From Clostridia bacterium (GTDB taxonomy: Bacteria > Bacillota > Clostridia > Christensenellales > CAG-314), in contig JAFQWS010000025.1 of the NCBI GenBank assembly GCA_017407305.1, forward strand, positions 1-16,981: DNA of 16,981 nucleotides. Direction: 5' to 3'. Within the stretch, counting starts at the first letter, position 1. Each line of letters starts with the position of its first letter. Of this stretch, positions 1-6,763 are shown piece by piece. A model generated the notes under the pieces. The model was not told the origin of the DNA, ran no database searches, and saw nothing but the letters and a program-made list of their open reading frames with translations. The position numbers and the translations under genes were made by a program.

Positions 1-484
1 AAACATTTTTAAACACTTTCAAAAGTGATGAGTCAACGTTATAATCATTGTTAGTTGTTTCGTTAAAAGAACTAACCCAAGTCAACAAAAGATATATAGG
101 CACGAACAATAACAGCGCCTTAGATACTACGGCAACAATATCTGATAAGTCGTACAAATACGCCATAAAATTGTCAAATTCAAAAATTTGAACAATAAAA
201 ATTTCCCAACACTGAGCAAAAATTTCCAACGTTTCAGGAAGCATTGTTACCGGCGTATCATATACCCACCCAGGATAAATGGGTAAATTGTTAACCGTAA
301 TATCAAAAGGACTATTTAAGCCAAAAATAAAGCAGAAATAGTAAATAATAGAATTAAAAAAATCTATTATCGAGTCGCCAACTCTATAAAATGCTGAATT
401 ATATACCAATACACTCAGTGCAATAAAAATGATTGTTATCCAAACACATATTAGATGGCGATAATTAAATATTCTTGTTTTCAT
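1..484 (-). CDS. Multi-span membrane protein of the element, C-terminus outside window (possible pVI-like role)
   Basis: This reading frame is open from an ATG at 484 to the window edge, giving at least 161 residues. It begins MKTRIFNYRHLICVW. The first hydrophobic span is at about residues 10-30, further hydrophobic segments follow at about 40-57, and another lies at about 124-140. A loop rich in aromatic residues (NLPIYPGW) sits between them. No strong ribosome binding site precedes the ATG, and the gene begins 19 bases after the stop of the 30-aa gene, so it is probably translated as part of the same operon. I recognise no family. A multi-span membrane protein directly downstream of a large C-terminally anchored protein is the position of gene VI in filamentous phages, but this is positional inference only. 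Confidence 0.75.
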   Translation of the reverse strand, partial: MKTRIFNYRHLICVWITIIFIALSVLVYNSAFYRVGDSIIDFFNSIIYYFCFIFGLNSPFDITVNNLPIYPGWVYDTPVTMLPETLEIFAQCWEIFIVQIFEFDNFMAYLYDLSDIVAVVSKALLLFVPIYLLLTWVSSFNETTNNDYNVDSSLLKVFKNV

Positions 485-503
485 AATTAAATTGACTACG
501 TCA

Positions 504-596
504 TTAAATTCTTAAATTGTTGGCTGTGTACAATATATAACCAATCAAAAAGGCGATGCACACAACCAACAAAATATTTATTATTTGTTTTTTCAT
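504..596 (-). CDS. 30-aa single-span membrane peptide
   Basis: This short frame encodes a 30-residue peptide starting MKKQIINILLVV. It has two lysines at the N-terminus, one hydrophobic span at about residues 5-23 and a short polar tail ending NNLRI. Its ATG overlaps the TGA stop of the upstream 635-aa gene in an ATGA arrangement, which favours coupled translation and is the main evidence that it is real. Filamentous phages carry comparable 30 to 35 residue minor coat proteins (pVII, pIX), and major coat proteins are also small single-span peptides. This one could be either, or a small accessory membrane protein. No sequence family is recognised. Confidence 0.6.
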   Translation of the reverse strand: MKKQIINILLVVCIAFLIGYILYTANNLRI

Positions 597-2500
597 TTTT
601 TCTTATTTTTACGATATATTTCGTTGATTTTTCGTTGATTGTTTAGAGCATTAAAAAATTTGATTATACGGACAACTATCAAAGTAATAAATACAATAAT
701 AATAAGTCCCATAATGGAAGCAATTGAGCCATTTAACCAATCTAACCAATCAAATCTTTCAATTATTTCCGGAACGGTTACGTTGCCAAAAATATTGACA
801 GGACTAGAAACAGCAGGAATAACTGAATACACACCGTCTTTAGAGAATGTCAACTCAATTACGTCAAAATTAAAAAACACGGTAAGGATAGCAACGGCAA
901 TTTCTTGATCAATAAAATATGAAGAATTACCAAAAACTGAACTAAAAGAATAACCGCTAAGAATATTAGAATAATAATCAGTTTCGGCAAATCTAAACAA
1001 AAAGACCGTTTCGTTTTGTGCTACAGCATTTGTGTAAAACGCAGTAAAATCGACAACGTCTTCCTCACCAATAAATAATTGTGTTGCAAGATTACTAGAT
1101 TGCATATCAGCAGACGTCACTTTGTGAATAGGCGAAATGTCATAATAACTAGAATCAACTTCGCTGGGCGCATTGCCAAACAACCACTTAAAAAATTGTT
1201 GAAAAAAAGAATAATTATCGTTATAGCCCAACAAGTTATACTTATCGCCGGCATCAATTTCAACTAATTTATGGTGGAGATCTTCGCCAACGTAGGCAAC
1301 TGAAGAACGATTTACGTCTAATTCATTAGAAAACAAATCGGAATTAATATTGATACCAGGAATATCTAAATATTCAGTACCAAAATAATTATAAGCATAA
1401 TTTTTAATGCGACTTTTAGAAAGGCTATACTCAGACAAATCAACGCCGTTCGTATCAAATAACCAATCTATTTGTTCGCATACAATACCAGGTTCCAATG
1501 ATTCCGGCCAAGGATAATTAAAACGAAACGCATCTTCGTGTTCTGCAAAAGGCACTTCAGAAGAATACAAAGTGTATGGAACTCTAGAATCCATTTGTGT
1601 GGGATCACCTACGTTTATACCCAAATATTTTCCTAAATCGTAATAAATTGTTGAATTATCCGTAATGAAAATTGGTGTTGTTACGTATTCGTACCACTCG
1701 GCTTTAATCTTCTGAAGATTTTCGCCATATTTGGTCAACAACTCATTAGGAACAGAAAAATATACACTTGTTAAATCGTGTTGGTGGTGCTCTTTATATT
1801 CCCCGGTACGGAACGTTGTGCTATGTACGTCTAATGTAACCGTTTCAAGTTGTTTAATTTCACAAGTTAACGTGCTGTCAGCAGATTTATCATAGCCACA
1901 ACCTTTTGCAAAGCCGGTAAAGACATAAGTGCCACCGACACTATAAGCAATTGCGTTTATAGCTCCAGACAAAGATAATTCAATTTCTGCAACGTCATAT
2001 CTACGTGAAGTTGAATCAACACGGTCAAAAATATACTTACCGTCAACAGCCGACTTTCTATCTACAACACGAAATTTGTAGAACAAATTATCGTCTGATT
2101 TATTGCAAAATTGCAAATCGAATTTTTCGTATTTGTCAACAACGGTGACACCATCAACAGCAGTGGAATAAGATACGCCAAACAATATTTTATTTGCTTT
2201 GTTATCTACAATGTTCAATCTTTGTGGATTGTATAAGTAAACGTAAAGCCCAAAATTGTACCTATCTCCACTGCGCAACGTGTAACCATACTCAACGAAA
2301 TTTAAAATAGACAAATCGCCATCAACGTTATATGGATATTTACTAAAGTCAAAATTTTCAATACTTGCCAAATCGTCCATTACGTTTGAATTTGCAAAAT
2401 CACCGGTGTTAGCAAACACGCAAACAACGTTAATTGTTGACATGCAAAACAACGTTATGCAAAGCAAAAATATAATAGATTTTTGAATAAGTTTTGACAT
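593..2500 (-). CDS. Large secreted protein with C-terminal membrane anchor (pIII-like architecture)
   Basis: This 635-residue protein has a signal peptide (residues 1-30, hydrophobic core IIFLLCITLF, likely cleavage after VFA), a long polar extracellular region rich in Tyr, Asp, Asn and Ser, and one transmembrane helix near 593-613. The helix is followed by a basic cytoplasmic tail ending RKNKKK. The ATG at 2500 has a good AGGAGA site seven bases upstream that overlaps the stop of the preceding gene. The architecture of signal peptide, large ectodomain and C-terminal anchor matches the adsorption protein pIII of filamentous phages, and the next genes encode a tiny and a multi-span membrane protein as in gene III to gene VI order. 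It could also be a plain host surface protein. No domain is recognised by sequence. Confidence 0.85.
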   Translation of the reverse strand: MSKLIQKSIIFLLCITLFCMSTINVVCVFANTGDFANSNVMDDLASIENFDFSKYPYNVDGDLSILNFVEYGYTLRSGDRYNFGLYVYLYNPQRLNIVDNKANKILFGVSYSTAVDGVTVVDKYEKFDLQFCNKSDDNLFYKFRVVDRKSAVDGKYIFDRVDSTSRRYDVAEIELSLSGAINAIAYSVGGTYVFTGFAKGCGYDKSADSTLTCEIKQLETVTLDVHSTTFRTGEYKEHHQHDLTSVYFSVPNELLTKYGENLQKIKAEWYEYVTTPIFITDNSTIYYDLGKYLGINVGDPTQMDSRVPYTLYSSEVPFAEHEDAFRFNYPWPESLEPGIVCEQIDWLFDTNGVDLSEYSLSKSRIKNYAYNYFGTEYLDIPGININSDLFSNELDVNRSSVAYVGEDLHHKLVEIDAGDKYNLLGYNDNYSFFQQFFKWLFGNAPSEVDSSYYDISPIHKVTSADMQSSNLATQLFIGEEDVVDFTAFYTNAVAQNETVFLFRFAETDYYSNILSGYSFSSVFGNSSYFIDQEIAVAILTVFFNFDVIELTFSKDGVYSVIPAVSSPVNIFGNVTVPEIIERFDWLDWLNGSIASIMGLIIIVFITLIVVRIIKFFNALNNQRKINEIYRKNKKK

Positions 2501-2510
2501 TTTATATCTC

Positions 2511-3062
2511 CTAGAAAATAATTTGGTTGTAATTCAATTCTATTTCATTAATTTGTCCTGTCATTTGTGAAAGTTGAATTTCTATGTCTTCCTGACCATT
2601 TGAAACAACCAACAAAAACGGATATTCTACGTTCGTATCACAAACAACTTCAACGTCACCCCACAAACGAGATAACACGCCAACCAAACTTAAATCATTG
2701 TCACAATTAATTGAAAAACCATTGGCTGTGATTGTGATATCAAAATAATAAGTAAAATCTTTTTCTTCAAAAAAAGAAAATTCTTCATTATTGACGTAAT
2801 AATTGATATCTTCATCCAAAAGATAATTAGGAACAACCTTTACTGTAAACGAATCACAATTTTTAACGTAGAAAACAGCCTTGTCTTCACAGGGCAAAGA
2901 TATTGATTTTCCACGCTCGGAAAAGGTTTTATCTTTATACTCAACGCAAAAATTTGCATCATCAAAATTTTGCGAATTAATATTCAAAAAACCAACAACC
3001 AAAACTAAAACCAAAACCATAATAAAAATAGTCAAAAACGATTTTTTAGTTTTTCTTTTCAT
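2511..3062 (-). CDS. Membrane-anchored extracellular protein, 183 aa, unknown function
   Basis: The protein begins MKRKTKKSFLTIF, a basic N-terminus followed by one hydrophobic helix (about residues 8-26) that could be a signal anchor or an uncleaved signal peptide. The remaining ~155 residues are acidic, predicted beta-rich and extracellular, with five cysteines that could form disulfides outside the cell. The ATG has an AGGTGAT site six bases upstream. The gene follows a strong hairpin terminator and ends ten bases before the 635-aa gene, sharing its ribosome binding site region. I recognise no family. Its position suggests a virion-associated or surface accessory protein expressed at a lower level than the genes before the terminator. 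That role is inference. Confidence 0.8.
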   Translation of the reverse strand: MKRKTKKSFLTIFIMVLVLVLVVGFLNINSQNFDDANFCVEYKDKTFSERGKSISLPCEDKAVFYVKNCDSFTVKVVPNYLLDEDINYYVNNEEFSFFEEKDFTYYFDITITANGFSINCDNDLSLVGVLSRLWGDVEVVCDTNVEYPFLLVVSNGQEDIEIQLSQMTGQINEIELNYNQIIF

Positions 3063-3077
3063 TTTATCACCTAATTA

Positions 3078-3111
3078 AAAAAGCCAAAATGCAAAGGCAC
3101 TTTGGCTTTTT
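3078..3111 (-). terminator. Intra-operon hairpin terminator or attenuator
   Basis: An 11-bp stem (AAAAAGCCAAA pairs with TTTGGCTTTTT) continues after one mismatch into TGC/GCA around an AAAG loop. On the minus strand it is followed by a run of T residues. It lies between the 381-aa and 183-aa genes, inside a same-strand gene series, so it probably reduces rather than abolishes downstream expression. The A/T-rich outer stem also makes it able to act on the plus strand. Confidence 0.75.
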
Positions 3112-3121
3112 ATACCTACAA

Positions 3122-4267
3122 TTAGAATACAATGCCCGAATACGTCAAATCAATATCTTCTGTATAATTGACAATAGTTAAGTCTTGTTCGCTAAAAGAA
3201 AGATTAAAAGTGTATCTAATAGACGTACCATCGATATAACCTTCCCATACTTCGTACGTAACCAACGTTTGACCAGCTTTACCTTGCAATGCAGTCAAAA
3301 AAGCATTGAATTGTGTAACGTTATTAAATGGTGTTTCAACAAAACAATCAAACATAAAGTTTGCATAAGTCATACCACCAACAGTAACAGAGACACCGTT
3401 TATTGCGTTTTCTTTCGGCGTTAAACCGGCACTAACGAAAGCATCCAAGTAAGTTTGCGTAGGTTTTGCTGAAATACCATTATCTACGACTTTATCTTCA
3501 ATAGAAAGCGAATATACGTCGGAATAACTAAACCTAATGCCAAATGCAGGTTCGCCATCGAACGTAGCCTCTTGGTCAAAACCCAAAATATAGCCTTGCT
3601 CAAAATCAGTACCAAGAGAACTAAAATAATATAAAGGAACAGAATTTTGTACATTGACACTGCTTTCTAGAAGAGGATCGGACGAAGAACCTTGAAAACC
3701 AGAAACACCAAAACTAGAGTTAATAGGTGCACCAATGAAAAACGTACAACTAACAACTCTTTGTTTATAGTCAATTGTACAGGTTTCTGATACGTTAGTT
3801 TTCGGTACTTTAACAGTCAGTACAACTTGAGTGCCAAAAGGTTGCAAACAACGAATATCTGCTGATTGATAACCATTTTCTACGGTCAAGTCTGAACCCA
3901 CGTCAAGAGAAAGGTAATCTTCAACAGATTTTCCTTCTGCCCAACCGGAAGAATCAACCCAAGACAACTCCCAAGTAAAACCTAATACAAGGCCTTCATC
4001 AACATGGCGCGCTACAATAGTAACACTTTCACCTTCATCCGGAGTTGCAACGTTTCCGTTTTCAGAATTGGTAGGTGTATATTGTGTCAAAGAAATCTTG
4101 CCAGGTTTGTTCAAATTGCCAAAAGCAAGTTGTTCCGTATGATTAATATCGTTAGCCGTTGTATTGATAGGCTTAACAATGAAAATACAAGCCATTACGC
4201 CAAAAGCCAAAACAAAAGCAAGACTAAACGAAATGATAGACAAAGAAAGTTTTTTAGTAAATTTCAT
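3122..4267 (-). CDS. Secreted Ig-like-domain protein, 381 aa
   Basis: The N-terminus MKFTKKLSLSIISF leads a hydrophobic segment to about residue 32, consistent with a signal peptide or N-terminal anchor. Residues ~80-175 resemble a bacterial Ig-like fold: a tryptophan pair (FTWELSW), a YLSLDV strand and a QVVLTVKV strand ending at a Cys-containing strand. The C-terminal 200 residues are beta-rich and not assigned. The ATG has a very strong AGGGGGTG site seven bases away. The gene lies immediately upstream of the operon terminator, the place where filamentous phages keep highly expressed coat genes. I know similar Ig-like sequences from gut Firmicute genomes only as a general impression. A virion or surface adhesion role is inferred from export and context. 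Confidence 0.82.
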   Translation of the reverse strand: MKFTKKLSLSIISFSLAFVLAFGVMACIFIVKPINTTANDINHTEQLAFGNLNKPGKISLTQYTPTNSENGNVATPDEGESVTIVARHVDEGLVLGFTWELSWVDSSGWAEGKSVEDYLSLDVGSDLTVENGYQSADIRCLQPFGTQVVLTVKVPKTNVSETCTIDYKQRVVSCTFFIGAPINSSFGVSGFQGSSSDPLLESSVNVQNSVPLYYFSSLGTDFEQGYILGFDQEATFDGEPAFGIRFSYSDVYSLSIEDKVVDNGISAKPTQTYLDAFVSAGLTPKENAINGVSVTVGGMTYANFMFDCFVETPFNNVTQFNAFLTALQGKAGQTLVTYEVWEGYIDGTSIRYTFNLSFSEQDLTIVNYTEDIDLTYSGIVF

Positions 4268-4285
4268 AATAACACCCCCTAAAAA

Positions 4286-4732
4286 CTATCTTGCGTATTT
4301 AACGTTAAGCATTTCTACAAAGTCACCTTTTTCAAAAATTGAAATTTCGTTATCGTCAACAGGTGTAATAACGATTTTACAATATTCTGCACCTTCGGGA
4401 ATTTCAGAATCTTGAAAATCTGTTGTCAATTCATCAGTTTCGCTGATGTATTCTTTGTCTTCGTCATAGAATACAACGCGATATGTAATTTCAGCTTCTT
4501 CGTTTACTGTAATTTCCAAACCATCAACTTTGATATAATCTTTGGTTACAATGTTTTCGTCACTTGAATCGAGTTCACCTTCACTGTCCAAATCAGCTAC
4601 AATGTAATTCCAACTCTTCAATTCAAGTGTGGAAATTTGGTCATTGACAACCAAACCCAAGCCTACAACACCCAACAAAGCAATAACAGCAATGACTGTT
4701 ACAATAATTAAACTTTTTCTTTTTACTCGCAT
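4286..4732 (-). CDS. N-terminally anchored extracellular protein, 148 aa
   Basis: The protein has a basic start (MRVKRKS), one long hydrophobic helix (about residues 7-28, with the GVVGLGLVV stretch) and an acidic extracellular beta domain. The domain contains the pattern YIKVDGLEITV followed by YRVVFYDEDKEYIS, reminiscent of jelly-roll or carbohydrate-binding folds in phage and surface proteins; this is resemblance only. The ATG at 4732 has AGGAG nine bases upstream, and the 381-aa gene begins 18 bases beyond its stop. It is the first gene after rep in the putative structural or export cassette. Function unknown. Confidence 0.82.
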   Translation of the reverse strand: MRVKRKSLIIVTVIAVIALLGVVGLGLVVNDQISTLELKSWNYIVADLDSEGELDSSDENIVTKDYIKVDGLEITVNEEAEITYRVVFYDEDKEYISETDELTTDFQDSEIPEGAEYCKIVITPVDDNEISIFEKGDFVEMLNVKYAR

Positions 4733-4785
4733 ATTTTATAACTCCTAAAATTATTTATCTAAACCTTTAACGGTTTGATATCTAC

Positions 4786-5925
4786 TTAATAAGGAAGTTC
4801 GCCGTCATCAAACAACGTTGCCTGCTTTTTAATACCATTATCAAACGGTGTTTTAGAAGACGGACAAATCTCACCAAAATAATTACCAAATGAAAACTTA
4901 TTTTCTTTCTTTGGTTGATTTTGAATCAACGTATTTTCATAACATAATGCAACACCGTTAGGCATACCAAGTTTATTAAGACCTTGCTCATAAACAAACA
5001 CGCTTTCCTTAGTGACTTTAACGTAACAACTAATACGTCTATATAGTTGTTGCAAATCTTCTTTTAAACAATCTTCCTTGTAAACGTACCATTTGCTTAT
5101 TGGTACTGACGAAGTAATTACAATTACGTCACCGTTAAATACCTTGTTATTGAATCTGCTTTTAGCAGAAGAAGAAGTGTTATTGTCTAAGATTTTCAAC
5201 AGGTCAACTAAATCAAAAGCATTATCACGCAAATCATCTAATATAATTGCACGTTGCCCTAAATAATCTTGAAATGGGTCATTGCTGGAAGAACTAACGC
5301 AATAGTCTAAACCCATTTTTTCCAAAAGTTTTTTAGAGTAATATGTTTTGCCAGCGCCAGCTTCACCATCAACGAATACAACGTCAATATGTCTATCCGT
5401 TTTCAACGTTTCGGCTTGGCAATGTATTTCCCATAAATTTTTAAGTTTGCGATAATTTGATGGTTTTTCCGACAAAGGCATCTGCTCAATAACGGCCAAT
5501 TGCTGTGCATAACTGTAATGCTCAAAATCGCCAATAATATCACCTAACGCAATCTCTTTTTGCCAATCAAAATTTGCAACAACATCGCTTGGCGAATATT
5601 GATATTTATCTCTTTGTGACTCGTTACCATGAATTAGATATTTAAGCATATCCACCGTGCGCCCTTGCACTTTATTAATGAATTGCTCCCCGGTATGATA
5701 CTTACCATCCGGAGTTGTATAATCTAATTCAAACCACTTAGCAACACGCAACGAATCAACAGACGTTCCAAAATTAAGATATATATGATAATGCGGACGC
5801 GTATCGTCCTTATCATGATTTATATAAGCCCACTTTTTAATCGTTCGATAAGTCATAAAGACTTTTTGCAAGTCAACCTTTAACTTATCCACGTCTTGGA
5901 CTATTTCCATTTGACGTAAATGCAA
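4786..5925 (-). CDS. rep: Replication initiator: HUH endonuclease plus SF3 helicase (CRESS-like Rep)
   Basis: The protein (379 aa) should nick one origin strand, covalently attach to it and unwind DNA for rolling-circle replication. Residues 36-50 contain the HUH motif RPHYHIYL (H45, H47), and MLKYLIH (Y96) supplies the catalytic tyrosine. Walker A GEAGAGKT is at 187-194, Walker B AIILDDL at 226-232, motif C VIVITSSVP at 267-275 (Ser where many have Asn), and the arginine motif LYRRI at 294-298. This HUH plus superfamily 3 layout is known from CRESS-DNA viruses and their prokaryotic plasmid relatives; the HUH part resembles Rep_2. The chosen start is a TTG with AGGGGG six bases upstream. The frame stays open 16 codons further without a standard start codon, and motif 1 (KLHLRQ) sits right at the N-terminus, so the start is less sure than the protein. 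The presumed origin and iterons lie directly upstream. Confidence 0.93.
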   Translation of the reverse strand: MHLRQMEIVQDVDKLKVDLQKVFMTYRTIKKWAYINHDKDDTRPHYHIYLNFGTSVDSLRVAKWFELDYTTPDGKYHTGEQFINKVQGRTVDMLKYLIHGNESQRDKYQYSPSDVVANFDWQKEIALGDIIGDFEHYSYAQQLAVIEQMPLSEKPSNYRKLKNLWEIHCQAETLKTDRHIDVVFVDGEAGAGKTYYSKKLLEKMGLDYCVSSSSNDPFQDYLGQRAIILDDLRDNAFDLVDLLKILDNNTSSSAKSRFNNKVFNGDVIVITSSVPISKWYVYKEDCLKEDLQQLYRRISCYVKVTKESVFVYEQGLNKLGMPNGVALCYENTLIQNQPKKENKFSFGNYFGEICPSSKTPFDNGIKKQATLFDDGELPY

Positions 5926-5963
5926 TTTGAACCCCCTGCGCCGTATGAAATATACGACGAAAA

Positions 5964-5990
5964 TTACACGTTTTTACACCTTATTACACC
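5964..5990. repeat. Three TTACAC iterons at exact 10-bp spacing
   Basis: TTACACG at 5964-5970, TTACACC at 5974-5980 and TTACACC at 5984-5990 repeat once per helical turn, beside the origin hairpin and just upstream of rep. Further TTACAC copies occur at 6121-6126 and 6147-6152. Phased iterons next to a hairpin are typical recognition sites for Rep. A TTGACA hexamer on the minus strand (5994-5999) overlaps this zone, so Rep binding might also repress its own promoter. Confidence 0.7.
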
Positions 5991-5998
5991 TTTTGTCA

Positions 5999-6025
5999 AA
6001 CCGCTTGGACAAGCCCCAAGCGGTT
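5999..6025. other. Candidate double-strand origin hairpin (Rep nick region)
   Basis: A perfect 10-bp inverted repeat, AACCGCTTGG and CCAAGCGGTT, encloses a 7-base loop (ACAAGCC on plus, GGCTTGT on minus). An alternative inner hairpin, GCTTG-GA-CAAGC, can form within it. It is the most GC-rich spot in an AT-rich intergenic region and is flanked by iterons and a 17-bp direct repeat. It does not end in a T run, so it is not a simple terminator. Rolling-circle Rep proteins often nick inside such hairpins; the exact nick site cannot be read from the sequence. Confidence 0.6.
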
Positions 6026-6076
6026 CGCAAAATATAGTGTTTTTATGGTGGCTAATAGAAAAATACTTACTATATA

Positions 6077-6101
6077 TTGTGATAACTAAGTTATCCACAA
6101 A
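6077..6101. promoter_or_regulatory. DnaA box inside an imperfect palindrome
   Basis: TTATCCACA at 6091-6099 is an exact match to the bacterial DnaA box consensus TTATNCACA. It forms the right arm of a near-palindrome, TTGTGATAAC-TAA-GTTATCCACAA, with one bulged base. Its place inside the Rep origin region suggests that host DnaA helps replicate the element. A single box could occur by chance, so the origin context carries the weight. Confidence 0.5.
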
Positions 6102-6146
6102 ATTTGTTGATTTCACGTTTTACACGTTTTGTCAAAATTAAAAATT

Positions 6147-6326
6147 TTACACAAATTTAGTAAAAATTTGATGCGCACCAATTTGGTCAACTGTCTCACG
6201 TACATATTCCGTCCTATCGTCAACAAATACCAACTGAGTACCTTTTGACGTAGACGTAAAATAAAGTACGTTGCTCAGATTCACCCAGAATTCTTCGCCA
6301 CGAATTGAATGCAACTTCAAAAACAT
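6147..6326 (-). CDS. Small beta-rich protein, 59 aa, FlbD-like resemblance
   Basis: The protein begins MFLKLHSIRGEEFWVN and contains VLYFTS, TQLVFVDDRTEYVRETVDQI. The pattern of short strands, an N-terminal GEEFWVN and a C-terminal VRETVDQI resembles the small FlbD/SwrD-type proteins of about 60 residues, and also the LytTR beta fold; neither is certain. I chose the ATG at 6326 because AGGTGA lies six bases upstream. A GTG nine bases earlier would add three residues but overlaps that site. The gene stops at the edge of the origin region, and its stop codon lies inside a TTACAC iteron. It is the second gene of the leftward operon. A DNA-binding or regulatory role is only a guess. Confidence 0.7.
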   Translation of the reverse strand: MFLKLHSIRGEEFWVNLSNVLYFTSTSKGTQLVFVDDRTEYVRETVDQIGAHQIFTKFV

Positions 6327-6345
6327 GTATGTCACCTACAATTAA

Positions 6346-6582
6346 TTATTTGGCGACAACTGCTTTGGAATTGTCTTTATCAGGAAGAGTTTCTGCAAAC
6401 GAAGAAAGAATACCGATACGAACTGGGTATTGTGGATCACGGTCATTGCATTTTGAATTAGGAAAATAAGGCACGTTAATAGGCACTAATGTATTTCCAC
6501 ATTCAAGGTAAAAATTTGTGATACGTTTTTCTTCACCTGTTTTTTTGTCTTTGTAGACACCATCTTTTTTGTACAATTTCAT
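6346..6582 (-). CDS. Small protein, 78 aa, first gene of element; possible ssDNA-binding protein
   Basis: The protein starts MKLYKKDGVYKDKKTGEEKR and continues with a beta-rich middle (ITNFYLECGNTLVPINV) and a polar C-terminus ending SKAVVAK. The ATG at 6582 has AAGGAG seven bases upstream. The frame runs 18 codons further up, but without a comparable site. The basic N-terminus, short strands and size of about 80 residues fit an OB-like ssDNA-binding protein. Filamentous phages encode one of this size near rep, and this gene lies two genes upstream of rep. I do not recognise the family from sequence, so the role is positional inference. Confidence 0.75.
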   Translation of the reverse strand: MKLYKKDGVYKDKKTGEEKRITNFYLECGNTLVPINVPYFPNSKCNDRDPQYPVRIGILSSFAETLPDKDNSKAVVAK

Positions 6583-6634
6583 TTTTTTACTCCTTCGGCT
6601 TACGCCATTTAATATATTTTTATTGCCACAAGGC

Positions 6635-6663
6635 ATTATAAACAGGGGAGAGTGATTACAAAG
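6635..6663 (-). promoter_or_regulatory. Candidate promoter of the leftward element operon
   Basis: On the minus strand, a perfect TATAAT (plus coordinates 6635-6640) lies about 55 bases before the first start codon at 6582. At 17 bases upstream sits CTTTGT, a weak -35. The good -10 with a poor -35 would suit a regulated promoter. Confidence 0.45.
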
Positions 6664-6672
6664 CCATCACTC
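6650..6672. promoter_or_regulatory. Inverted repeat over the -35 of the element promoter (candidate operator)
   Basis: GAGTGAT (6650-6656) and ATCACTC (6666-6672) form a 7-bp perfect inverted repeat with a 9-base spacer. It spans the predicted -35 hexamer of the leftward operon, a typical arrangement for a repressor operator. No repressor gene is visible in the window. Confidence 0.4.
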
Positions 6673-6763
6673 ACGGCTCAAGAAAAGATATAAGGCAGGA
6701 GAACTTATAGATACAAGGAGGGTTATTAGATAATTGTTATTCTCTAAAAATTCATTTGCCAAC

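Larger units (their letters stand above)
5984..6136 (+). repeat. 17-bp direct repeat bracketing the origin region
   Basis: TTACACCTTTTGTCAAA (5984-6000) recurs as TTACACGTTTTGTCAAA (6120-6136) with one mismatch, at 136-bp spacing. Each copy contains a TTACAC iteron fused to TTTTGTCAAA. A second small tandem repeat, CACGTTTT, occurs at 6114-6121 and 6123-6130. The copies bracket the hairpin and the DnaA box, so they most likely belong to origin control, although a recombination site is not excluded. Confidence 0.65.
1..6680 (-). mobile_element. Integrated ssDNA-replicon-like element (CRESS-type Rep, inovirus-like layout), left end outside window
   Basis: All genes from the left edge to about 6.6 kb lie on the minus strand, opposite to the conserved chromosomal operons on the right. 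They comprise a replication initiator with HUH and SF3 helicase domains, an iteron and hairpin origin region, and six consecutive membrane-anchored or secreted proteins. None is a recognisable housekeeping gene. Small replicons such as filamentous phages and CRESS-like plasmids share this Rep plus small-ORF layout. I infer an integrated element. The right boundary is placed only approximately, between the element's first gene (6582) and the rplU promoter (6861). No integrase, attachment repeat, Zot-like ATPase or coat protein is visible; some of these may lie beyond position 1. Confidence 0.65.

Noticed and set aside
5920..6141. 73-codon plus-strand frame over the origin region
   Set aside because: The region is filled with iterons, hairpin and palindromes on an AT-rich background; no ribosome site is present and the strand opposes all neighbours.
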